DNA of 7,505 nt from an uncultured Bacilli bacterium (GCA_934101745.1 CAKOSD010000047.1:1-7505), one strand, 5' to 3'; counted from the first letter of the stretch, positions 1 through 4,865 are shown. The notes: generated by a model from the sequence alone, not told the origin. Numbers and translations are program-made.

Positions 1-218
1 ATGCTATTAGGTGTAGCTGTGGGGGTAATTTCCGCAACAGTAACACTATCGATTGAACTTGAAAAATCCACATTCATCGTATTATTATCGGGTTTTACAT
101 TAGCACTGGCTTGGATGTTTAAAACATTTGAAAATGAGGCAAAACCAACCGATAAACCTAATACGGCTACTACTAAAGCAACTATGGCGATAACTTGAGC
201 ATTTCTATTCTTTTCCAT
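1..218 (-). CDS. Secreted/surface protein with SipW-cognate-like N-terminal signal (5' part only)
   Basis: Reading the minus strand from the ATG at 218-216 gives 72 codons that run off the window edge, so the C-terminus is missing. The start is MEKNRNAQ, followed by a hydrophobic stretch (residues about 9-25, VIAIVALVVAVLGLSVG) and then FASFSNVLNIQASANVKP. This layout is what I recall of SipW/TasA/camelysin-type exported proteins and of many uncharacterised gut Firmicute surface proteins: a short charged N-terminus, a hydrophobic core, a G-F-A-x-F-S motif and then a beta-rich, Ser/Thr/Asn-rich mature part. The start is fixed by a perfect AGGAGG seven bases upstream and by a good promoter. A 65-codon frame on the opposite strand over the same bases has no RBS in view and is the shadow. 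Function is unknown; export and surface or matrix location are inferred. Confidence 0.8.
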   Translation of the reverse strand, partial: MEKNRNAQVIAIVALVVAVLGLSVGFASFSNVLNIQASANVKPDNNTMNVDFSSSIDSVTVAEITPTATPNS

Positions 219-225
219 TTAATAT

Positions 226-231
226 CCTCCT
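226..231 (-). promoter_or_regulatory. Ribosome binding site AGGAGG of the secreted-protein gene
   Basis: On the minus strand the order is AGGAGG, ATATTAA, ATG: a perfect Shine-Dalgarno with 7-nt spacing. It decides both the strand and the start codon of the gene at 1-218. Confidence 0.9.
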
Positions 232-241
232 ACCTTAACAA

Positions 242-270
242 ATTATAGCATACAAATTTGGGGTAAGCAA
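242..270 (-). promoter_or_regulatory. SigA-type promoter of the secreted-protein gene
   Basis: The minus strand shows TTGCTT (270-265), a 17-nt spacer, then TATAAT (247-242). A TG one base before the -10 makes it an extended -10 (TGCTATAAT). Transcription would start near 235, giving a leader of only about 15-20 nt that carries little besides the RBS. The -35 matches consensus in the first three bases only, so the extended -10 probably carries the promoter. Confidence 0.75.
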
Positions 271-296
271 GAATTTTGCTAGTTAACTAACAGCAA
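266..296. repeat. Palindrome cluster over the -35 region (possible operator)
   Basis: Three elements overlap here. AGCAA (266-270) and TTGCT (276-280) form an inverted repeat with a 5-nt centre. TAGTTAACTA (280-289) is a perfect 10-bp palindrome. A further AGCAA at 292-296 can pair with the same TTGCT. The cluster covers the -35 hexamer at 265-270 and the bases just upstream, where a regulator would act. No known operator family is recognised, and short palindromes are common in AT-rich DNA. Confidence 0.4.
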
Positions 297-391
297 TCTA
301 ATTAAAAAATTAGTTTCTCCTAACAAGGATAAATCTTTTTTATTTAATGGTCTTAATTATTATTTTATAATCAATTATTTGGTAGCACCAT

Positions 392-419
392 TTGACAATT
401 TATATCTTTTTTATATACT
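392..419 (+). promoter_or_regulatory. Candidate promoter TTGACA-16-TATACT upstream of uppP
   Basis: A perfect TTGACA (392-397), a 16-nt spacer and TATACT (414-419) point toward uppP. Transcription would begin near 426, leaving a leader of about 300 nt before the uppP start. Nothing recognisable as a riboswitch lies in between. A nearer TATAAT at 706-711 has no -35 and would leave only about 10 nt of leader. This is the best plus-strand promoter in the spacer, but its link to uppP is inference. Confidence 0.45.
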
Positions 420-716
420 TCTTGCTTTTATAATAATATTTATTTTAGAAAATTGAATTTTAAAGGATAGACTTAAATAATTTAATTATTTTCTTTTAAT
501 TAAAGAATATAAACCTAATAAAAATAAAATAAACCAGATATTAAAGATAATATATTTTAAATATTCTATAAAAGTATAACCTATTACTAACATATTAAGG
601 TTTAAAAAAGCAAATACTAAGTAATTACTTATAAAAAGAGTACTAATTAATTTAATAAATATTATATTCATAATAAAATATATTTCTATTTTAAAAAAAA
701 TATTATATAATTAACT

Positions 717-723
717 AGGTGAT
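717..723 (+). promoter_or_regulatory. Ribosome binding site AGGTGAT of uppP
   Basis: AGGTGAT matches the 3' half of the full anti-Shine-Dalgarno complement (AGGAGGTGAT) and lies 4 nt before ATG 728. The alternative GTG start at 719 sits inside this site, so it is unlikely to be used. Confidence 0.75.
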
Positions 724-727
724 TTTG

Positions 728-1540
728 ATGGAATTAATTAAGTATGTGATCTTAGGTATTATCCAAGGTTTAACAGAGCCTCTTCCTATTTCTAGTAGTG
801 GTCATTTATTAATATTTAGAGAATTATTTAATACTAATATGTTTAATGATTTAAACTTCGAAGTTATGGTTAATTTTGGTTCATTTATTGCAATTTTAAT
901 TATCTTCTGGAAAGATATCGTTAGATTGGTAACTAACTTTTTTAAATATTTATTTGCCGATAAAAAAGAAAAAAAGAAATACTATGAAGATTTTAAATAT
1001 TGTATGCTAATTGTAGTGGGATCTATTCCTGTTGGTATCATTGGTTTAATATTTAAAGATAAGATTGAGGCTTTTGCTAGTGTTAAAGAAGTAGGTTTTG
1101 CTCTTCTAATTACCGCTTTAGCATTATTCATCGTAAAAAATAGTAAGGGTAAGAAAAAAGATAATGAGATAACTTATAAAGATGCTATTATCATTGGGTT
1201 ATTTCAAATGTGTGCCTTACTTCCGGGATTGTCTCGTAGTGGGATGGTACTAGTTGGGTGCTTACTTTGCGGTTTAAATAGAGAATCTTCTTTAAAATAT
1301 ACCTTCATGTTATATTTTCCCGTTTCCGTTGCTTCTTTTGGTTTAAGTAGTATTGATGTTTTAAAGAGTGGCATTGCTAGTAATTTATTATTAGGTTACT
1401 TCTTAGGTATGGTTGCAGCAGGAATTGTAACTTACTTTACTTACCAATGGTTATCTAAAATTGTGCAAAATGGCAAACTATGGAAATTTTCTATTTACTG
1501 TGTAGTTGTTGCCTTATTTATCTTTATTTACTTTAGATAG
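728..1540 (+). CDS. uppP: Undecaprenyl-diphosphatase UppP (BacA family)
   Basis: This is an integral membrane phosphatase that removes one phosphate from undecaprenyl diphosphate on the outer side of the membrane, regenerating the lipid carrier for peptidoglycan and other envelope polymers. Overproduction of the family gives bacitracin resistance. The 270-residue protein has the usual family length and both signature segments. The first is QGLTEPLPISSSGH at residues 13-26, with Glu17, the serine cluster and His26. The second is PGLSRSG at 166-172, with Arg170. Several hydrophobic helices follow each, with a lysine-rich loop at about 77-90. The first (E/Q)xxxE position is Gln, a known variant; Pro18 replaces the more common Phe. 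ATG 728 is preferred over the in-frame GTG at 719 because of RBS placement. It is monocistronic, with its own terminator. The divergently oriented ABC transporter/two-component genes further on suggest an envelope-stress neighbourhood. Confidence 0.95.
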   Translation: MELIKYVILGIIQGLTEPLPISSSGHLLIFRELFNTNMFNDLNFEVMVNFGSFIAILIIFWKDIVRLVTNFFKYLFADKKEKKKYYEDFKYCMLIVVGSIPVGIIGLIFKDKIEAFASVKEVGFALLITALALFIVKNSKGKKKDNEITYKDAIIIGLFQMCALLPGLSRSGMVLVGCLLCGLNRESSLKYTFMLYFPVSVASFGLSSIDVLKSGIASNLLLGYFLGMVAAGIVTYFTYQWLSKIVQNGKLWKFSIYCVVVALFIFIYFR

Positions 1541-1554
1541 TATCTATAATCACT

Positions 1555-1586
1555 AAAAAACTTACCGAATTAGGTAAGTTTTTTTT
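1555..1586 (+). terminator. Intrinsic terminator of uppP (works in both directions)
   Basis: AAAAAACTTACC (1555-1566) pairs perfectly with GGTAAGTTTTTT (1573-1584) around the loop GAATTA, and the U-tract runs to 1586. It begins 14 nt after the uppP stop. The A-run on the left gives a U-tract on the minus strand too, so it could also block minus-strand readthrough into uppP. Confidence 0.93.
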
Positions 1587-1625
1587 AAAAGTAAGTATAA
1601 CAAACAAAAAATTTATTATAATTAT

Positions 1626-1661
1626 AATATAGTAGTTTACATAAATATAGTAGTTTACATA
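1626..1661. repeat. Two perfect 18-bp tandem repeats
   Basis: The unit AATATAGTAGTTTACATA occurs at 1626-1643 and again, identical, at 1644-1661. A perfect 18-bp tandem pair containing GTAGTTTAC is unlikely to come from base composition alone. It lies about 80 bp upstream of the small-RNA promoter and could be a protein-binding site or a replication-slippage product. No further copy is seen in the window. Confidence 0.85.
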
Positions 1662-1699
1662 TTATTTTTTAAGATTAACTATCAATCATTAAGAAAACG

Positions 1700-1725
1700 G
1701 GAGGTTAAAAATTTATTTTATCTCC
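1700..1725 (+). other. Stem-loop hiding a GGAGG motif
   Basis: GGAGGT (1700-1705) pairs with ATCTCC (1720-1725), including one G-U. After a U-U mismatch, AAA (1707-1709) pairs with TTT (1716-1718), leaving the loop AATTTA. The left arm contains a consensus SD (GGGAGG, 1699-1704) but no ATG, GTG or TTG follows at proper spacing. There is no U-tract on the plus strand, so it is not a terminator there. Role unknown. Confidence 0.4.
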
Positions 1726-1738
1726 GAAAAACAAATAG

Positions 1739-1766
1739 TTGCAAAAAAAATAAAGTATGCTATACT
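1739..1766 (+). promoter_or_regulatory. Extended -10 promoter for the predicted small RNA
   Basis: TTGCAA (1739-1744), a 16-nt spacer and TATACT (1761-1766) with TG one base before the -10 (TGCTATACT). The predicted start is near 1773. No RBS or convincing ORF follows before the terminator at 1866-1895, so the product is most simply an untranslated RNA. Confidence 0.7.
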
Positions 1767-1772
1767 ACTATT

Positions 1773-1895
1773 AGAAAGAACGAGAGTTCTTAAATAAAAA
1801 AAGAGATACATTTGACTTCGTACGTTAGATGTTTCTCAGTCCATTTTGGTAATGTAATGAAAAATCATCTATTCACAAGCGAGTAGATGTTTTTT
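1773..1895 (+). ncRNA. Predicted ~120-nt structured small RNA, convergent with a small peptide gene
   Basis: The RNA is defined by the promoter at 1739-1766 and the terminator at 1866-1895. Three stem-loops can be read. The first is AAGAAC/GTTCTT (1776-1791) closed by a GAGA tetraloop of the GNRA type. The second is a long stem at 1803-1837, with GAGA and ACATTTGAC pairing with GTTAGATGT and TCTC (one mismatch, two G-U pairs, 7-nt loop). The third is the terminator. Near-covering stems with few unpaired stretches suit a regulatory RNA. Its last ~30 nt are antisense to the 3' end of the minus-strand transcript that carries the peptide ORF at 1919-1993. Its 5' part has the same sequence as the likely 5' leader of that transcript. 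By analogy with TxpA/RatA, BsrG/SR4 and Fst/RNAII systems it may be the antitoxin RNA; this is inference. It matches no RNA family I recognise. Confidence 0.55.
1866..1895. terminator. Bidirectional intrinsic terminator shared by two convergent transcripts
   Basis: CATCTATTC (1866-1874) pairs with GAGTAGATG (1881-1889), with one G-U and a 6-nt loop ACAAGC. T6 follows (1890-1895) on the plus strand. On the minus strand the same stem is followed by ATTTTT (complement of 1865-1860). It can therefore end the plus-strand small RNA and also the minus-strand peptide mRNA or readthrough from the histidine-kinase operon. Confidence 0.85.
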
Positions 1896-1918
1896 CGTTA
1901 TCTTTAAAAGATAATAAG

Positions 1919-1993
1919 TTATTTTCTTCTTATAGAATTTATAACTTCGTCTAAAATGACTAAGATAAGAGCGAATATTACTAGATATTCCAC
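1919..1993 (-). CDS. Candidate small hydrophobic toxin-like peptide (24 aa, or 28 aa with a frame change)
   Basis: The frame starts with GTG at 1993-1991 and encodes 24 residues: MEYLVIFALILVILD, then EVINSIRRK, and a TAA at 1921-1919. One hydrophobic helix with a basic C-terminus is the build of type I toxins. Two starts are possible. GGAG (2004-2001) lies 7 nt before the GTG. A much stronger SD, AGAGGTGGTCC (2021-2011), lies 6 nt before ATG 2006-2004, but that ATG enters this frame only if the seven-A run at 2000-1994 is read as six, giving MEKK joined to VEYL. Read without a shift, that ATG gives a basic 45-residue sequence whose stop lies inside the terminator stem, which is unlike a real gene. 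No homology can be tested here. A role as toxin is inferred from peptide type, SD strength, terminator sharing and the convergent RNA. Confidence 0.45.
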   Translation of the reverse strand: MEYLVIFALILVILDEVINSIRRK

Positions 1994-2010
1994 TTTTTTT
2001 CTCCATTCTA

Positions 2011-2021
2011 GGACCACCTCT
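2011..2021 (-). promoter_or_regulatory. Unusually long Shine-Dalgarno AGAGGTGGTCC
   Basis: The minus-strand sequence AGAGGTGGTCC is close to the full complement of the 16S rRNA 3' end (AGGAGGTGATCC). It stands 6 nt before ATG 2006-2004. This is the longest anti-SD match in the window and lies in front of no ordinary gene, which is strong evidence that something here is translated. Confidence 0.65.
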
Positions 2022-2172
2022 CTTCCATTTTCTTAATAGATTAAAATTATGGACTGAGATAAACATACAACTATCAAATGTATTTAACAAATATGTATCA
2101 TAATAACCAGTATAAATCTATCATATTATTAAACTTTAAATTAATATTTTTTAACGCAACTTTTGAAAACAT

Positions 2173-3045
2173 TTACTTTTTTAAATAAATTATCATAGTT
2201 AAAATATTATTTTGAAAATCATATGTCATCCTACCACCTGTCATTTCTATTAAAGACCTTGCAATAGCAAGACCTAATCCCCTACTTTTACTACCACTAT
2301 TAACCGTATAATACTTATCGAATAACTTAGATACATTTACGCTATTCAAATTAGTCGCATCATTACTAATTTTTATCACTCCATTATCATCTAAAGAAAT
2401 AAGTAAAAAAGTCTTACTATACTTAATTGCATTTGAAAAAACATTGTCTAAAACTCGTACAAATAAATCTTCATTTACTAAAACTCTTATCTTTGCAGTC
2501 GTTATATTTACCTTAACTTCTAACTTTTTGTCTTTAATTAAAGGATAAAAATTAAGTAAAGTATCTTCTAAAATTCTATTTACAAGTATATTTTCTTTAT
2601 AATCTTTATTTAAATTATTTGTCTTACAATAAAGAAATAAATCATCAGTTAAATTTACTAACTCATTAGTCTTCTTCATCATAATTTGAAAATATTCTTC
2701 ATTATACTTCTTATCAACTTCTAATAATTCAAGATACCCTTTAATAACCGTTAAAGGTGTCCGAATATCATGAGTCATGTTAGTTATTAATGCTTCTAAA
2801 GTGCTAGTATGTTTCTGATATTTTATCTCTTTTTGTCTTAATGTTTCCAAATAATCATTTAACTCTTTAACAAAACTTTGAATTTTTCTATTGTGACTAG
2901 ATACCGTAATAATTCCATTAGTATCGTTATCTAAAATAAATTGTAAAGACGATTTTATCTCTTTATACGAAATACTCGTAATAACCTTATCAACAAGAAA
3001 AAAGACTATAATAAGTATTAAAATTATAATTAAAATAATACTCAT
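2173..3045 (-). CDS. Sensor histidine kinase, single N-terminal membrane helix
   Basis: This 290-residue membrane kinase should phosphorylate the response regulator encoded at 4922-5581. One hydrophobic helix at residues about 3-18 is followed directly by a linker or coiled region. There is no second helix, extracellular domain or HAMP, so it probably senses within the membrane or through the transporter. The H-box THDIRTPL has the phospho-acceptor His92. The N-box is DNVFSNAIKYS (Asn201, Asn205) and the F-box is KLFDKYY (241-246). The G2 box RGLGLAI sits at 255-261, with TGG at 269-271. The usual DxGxG G1 box is replaced by KISNDATN (225-232), a form I associate with some VanS- and Bce-type kinases. 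ATG 3045 is chosen because AAAGGA (3061-3056) lies 10 nt before it. The in-frame TTG at 3054 would be 1 nt from that site. It is the last gene of the ABC operon, 16 nt after the permease. Confidence 0.92.
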   Translation of the reverse strand: MSIILIIILILIIVFFLVDKVITSISYKEIKSSLQFILDNDTNGIITVSSHNRKIQSFVKELNDYLETLRQKEIKYQKHTSTLEALITNMTHDIRTPLTVIKGYLELLEVDKKYNEEYFQIMMKKTNELVNLTDDLFLYCKTNNLNKDYKENILVNRILEDTLLNFYPLIKDKKLEVKVNITTAKIRVLVNEDLFVRVLDNVFSNAIKYSKTFLLISLDDNGVIKISNDATNLNSVNVSKLFDKYYTVNSGSKSRGLGLAIARSLIEMTGGRMTYDFQNNILTMIIYLKK

Positions 3046-3061
3046 TATAATCAAATCCTTT

Positions 3062-3820
3062 CTAATTAATTTGTTTTTTCCTAAATAAAATTATACCATA
3101 AGTCGTTAGAAAAATTGATAGTATTATACTTACTATAGGTAAAGTATGAAGAGAATCTTCTAAAGAGCTTATTTTATAAACTTCACCCATTGGAGTAATA
3201 TTAAGAATAAAATCATAAAAATATTTATAAAGGCCATAGGTCGAGCGATAATCAATAGATACTAAATCAATAGAGCGCATTTGCCATACAATAGTAATAA
3301 AATTAACTAAAGAACTGCCTAGAGTCGATGCAAATGTCATAGTAACAAATGTATACACACATGAGATAAAAAGAATAACTAAAAAAGATAGAAAGAAAAA
3401 CCAAATAACATCCTGCCAAGTATTAGCAATACCTGTGCCTCCTAAAATTAAATATATTAGTAAGACGCCACTTAAATAAAATGAGGAAAAAATGATATTA
3501 ACTAAGATACTAGTTAGTAAATTAACTAAATAAATGCTAGGACGAGAATGTCCAGTAATAATTTGATTCTTAACTGTTCCATGACGATAAAAAGCATTAA
3601 AGAAGAAACCTAGAAAAATAGGTAAAAAAAGAAAACCAACATAATTATGCATAAAGATAACACTACCTAATTGATTAGGACAATCAACACAAGCTAAGGG
3701 TTCAAAACCATTCATATTGATATAACTATAAATTCCGATTAAAAATATTATCCCTCCTAAAATATAAAAAGTCTTACTTCTTTTCAATCGATAAAAATTA
3801 GCATTGATAAGTTTAAGCAT
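3062..3820 (-). CDS. ABC-2-type permease, antimicrobial-peptide immunity/export class
   Basis: This 252-residue membrane subunit partners the ATPase encoded immediately upstream. It starts inside the ATPase gene (8-bp overlap, ATGCTTAA) behind GGAGG with 5-nt spacing, indicating translational coupling. The cytoplasmic N-terminus (YRLKRSKTFY) is followed by about six hydrophobic segments near residues 18-34, 60-77, 97-126, 138-164, 166-180 and 226-246. The conserved-looking cytoplasmic loop HGTVKNQIITGHSR (80-93) matches what I know of small ABC-2 permeases of bacitracin (BcrB) and lantibiotic (LanE/LanG) systems. The first external loop carries a Cys44-x-x-Cys47 pair, which is uncommon. The substrate cannot be read from sequence. 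Only one permease gene is present, so it presumably acts as a homodimer. Confidence 0.88.
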   Translation of the reverse strand: MLKLINANFYRLKRSKTFYILGGIIFLIGIYSYINMNGFEPLACVDCPNQLGSVIFMHNYVGFLFLPIFLGFFFNAFYRHGTVKNQIITGHSRPSIYLVNLLTSILVNIIFSSFYLSGVLLIYLILGGTGIANTWQDVIWFFFLSFLVILFISCVYTFVTMTFASTLGSSLVNFITIVWQMRSIDLVSIDYRSTYGLYKYFYDFILNITPMGEVYKISSLEDSLHTLPIVSIILSIFLTTYGIILFRKKQIN

Positions 3821-4727
3821 CTTGTCCTCCCATTAAATTTAGATAATAAGTTTCTAAATTTTCTTTATTCTCTTCCAGAGATAAAATATCAACTCCATTT
3901 TCACTTAATAAGATAATTAAATTAGTCACATTCTTTACATCATAAATAATAACCATCTTTTTATCAACAACTTCATATTCATAATTTTTTCTTATGAGTA
4001 TTGGCACTATCTTCGTTATATTATTAGTTTTTATAATAATCTTCTCCCGCAAAATCTTATTTAAGTTATCTTTAGTTATTTCTTTTATAATATGCCCCTG
4101 TTTAATAAAACCATAAGTTGTTGCTACTTTAGATAATTCATCTAAATTATGGGAAGATATCAAAAAAGTTATTTTCTTTTCCTTATTTAATTTCAAAATA
4201 AGTTCTCGTAAAAAAATAATTCCTTCTGGATCCAGACCATTTGTCGGCTCATCTAATATTAAAAAGTCCGGATGACTCACTAAAGCGATAGCTAATTCTA
4301 ACCTTCTTGCCATCCCTAGCGAAAAATATTCGGCATGTAACTTGCCCGTATCAACTAGACCAACTAGTTCTAAAAGACTTTTTATCTCTTTATCATCGAT
4401 TGTTAACCCAAAAGTTTTGTAAGCAATAACTAAATTATCATAAGCGGAAAAGCTTGGATAAAAACTACATCCTTCAAGCGAGGCATTTACTCTTCTTCGT
4501 TGTCTTTCTATTTCTTTACTATTATAGGGAGTAGCAAAAAGTTCATAAGTGCCATTACTAAGAGTTTGTAACCCTGTTATTATTTTCATAATTGTCGTTT
4601 TACCAGCACCATTATTACCAATCAAGCCATAAATATCGCCTTGCTTAATTTGTAAATTTACATTATCTAAAACCATAGTATTGCCATAATATTTAAATAA
4701 ATTTGTGAGCTTTAAAACATTTGCCAT
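3813..4727 (-). CDS. ABC transporter ATPase, BcrA/lantibiotic-immunity type
   Basis: This 304-residue cytoplasmic ATPase drives the neighbouring permease. Walker A is GNNGAGKTT (37-45). The signature motif SLGMARRLELA (135-145) replaces canonical LSGGQ, as is usual in the BcrA/SpaF/NisF group. Walker B is FLILDEPTNGLDP (154-166), and the switch His192 is in SSHNLDEL. The segment ASLEGCSFYPSFSAYDNL (81-98) carries Glu84 where many ABC proteins have the Q-loop Gln; this is normal in this group as I recall it. About 90 C-terminal residues form an accessory domain. AAAGGA lies 10 nt before the ATG. It is the first gene of the ATPase-permease-kinase operon. Export or expulsion of a membrane-active antimicrobial is the likely role, judged from family and context. 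Confidence 0.93.
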   Translation of the reverse strand: MANVLKLTNLFKYYGNTMVLDNVNLQIKQGDIYGLIGNNGAGKTTIMKIITGLQTLSNGTYELFATPYNSKEIERQRRRVNASLEGCSFYPSFSAYDNLVIAYKTFGLTIDDKEIKSLLELVGLVDTGKLHAEYFSLGMARRLELAIALVSHPDFLILDEPTNGLDPEGIIFLRELILKLNKEKKITFLISSHNLDELSKVATTYGFIKQGHIIKEITKDNLNKILREKIIIKTNNITKIVPILIRKNYEYEVVDKKMVIIYDVKNVTNLIILLSENGVDILSLEENKENLETYYLNLMGGQDA

Positions 4728-4752
4728 CTTTAATCATTCCTTTCTATCTACA

Positions 4753-4758
4753 ATTATA
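4753..4758 (-). promoter_or_regulatory. -10 box TATAAT of the ABC transporter operon
   Basis: A perfect TATAAT lies about 25 nt upstream of the ATPase start codon. The base positions for a -35 at 17-nt spacing read CCATTT, which is not a consensus match. A good -10 with no -35, next to the repeat array at 4769-4807, is the arrangement of an activator-dependent promoter. Confidence 0.65.
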
Positions 4759-4768
4759 ACCTAAAATA

Positions 4769-4807
4769 GTTAACAAAATGGTTAAAAAAAGGTTAAGATT
4801 TGGTTAA
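4769..4807. promoter_or_regulatory. Four GTTAA direct repeats: likely OmpR-family response-regulator operator
   Basis: GTTAA occurs on the plus strand at 4769-4773, 4781-4785, 4792-4796 and 4803-4807, with start-to-start spacings of 12, 11 and 11 bp, so all lie on one helix face. Three read GGTTAA. OmpR/PhoB proteins bind such direct repeats as head-to-tail dimers. The array covers the missing -35 (4776-4781) and extends upstream of it. The adjacent regulator at 4922-5581 is the obvious candidate to bind here and activate the ATPase-permease-kinase operon. Confidence 0.7.
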
Positions 4808-4865
4808 TATTATTGATATTTAGCATTATTAAACACTTTTTACTAACAAAAAAACATTTATTGCC

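Larger units (their letters stand above)
297..727. other. AT-rich intergenic region without a convincing gene
   Basis: About 430 bases of roughly 13-20% G+C lie between the divergent secreted-protein gene and uppP. It contains a promoter-like pair at 392-419, an AT-only palindrome at 475-491 and a perfect 14-bp palindrome TAAGTAATTACTTA at 618-631. A 61-codon minus-strand frame (486-671) would encode a leucine/isoleucine/phenylalanine-rich two-helix peptide. It has no Shine-Dalgarno and only about 13% G+C, against roughly 30% in the real genes, so I do not call it. No RNA gene is recognised. Confidence 0.6.
1806..2083. repeat. Imperfect ~35-39-bp inverted repeat flanking the peptide/small-RNA locus
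   Basis: The left arm (1806-1844) reads ATACATTTGA, variable, GTT, AG, ATGTTT, CTCAGTCCAT. The right arm (2049-2083), read on the minus strand, gives ATACATTTGA, TA, GTT, GT, ATGTTT, AT, CTCAGTCCAT. Three blocks are identical, including two perfect 10-mers. The ~200 bp between the arms hold the terminator and the peptide ORF. Both convergent transcripts would therefore carry the same leader sequence. It could be a duplicated regulatory leader or the terminal repeats of a small non-autonomous element; no clear target-site duplication is seen. Confidence 0.75.

Noticed and set aside
1..198. 65-codon plus-strand frame starting at the first base
   Set aside because: It has no visible RBS and is antisense to a better gene: the minus-strand frame has a perfect AGGAGG, an extended -10 promoter and a typical export signal.
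486..671. 61-codon minus-strand frame encoding a two-helix hydrophobic peptide
   Set aside because: There is no Shine-Dalgarno, G+C is about 13% against roughly 30% in the real genes, and Ile/Leu/Phe/Lys/Asn content is what random AT-rich DNA gives. A true small membrane protein cannot be fully excluded.
719..727. GTG start three codons upstream of the uppP ATG
   Set aside because: The GTG is part of the AGGTGAT Shine-Dalgarno that serves ATG 728, and UppP proteins normally begin close to the conserved helix, as with the ATG.
1812..1840. TTGACT inside the small RNA as the -35 of a second promoter
   Set aside because: No -10-like hexamer is found 15-19 nt downstream (CTCAGT region), and the bases are explained by the conserved leader stem.
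1869..2090. 73-codon minus-strand frame across the peptide locus
   Set aside because: It starts upstream of the strong SD, has no protein-like pattern, runs through the inverted repeat and its stop is in the terminator stem. The alternative frame at 1919-1993 gives a coherent membrane peptide.
1587..2172. CRISPR array or insertion sequence in the repeat-rich gap
   Set aside because: Only two 18-bp tandem units without spacers and one inverted repeat pair are present. There is no transposase, no cas gene and no clear target-site duplication.
3046..3054. TTG start for the histidine kinase
   Set aside because: AAAGGA is only 1 nt away, which is too close. ATG 3045 has a 10-nt spacing, the same as the ATPase gene.
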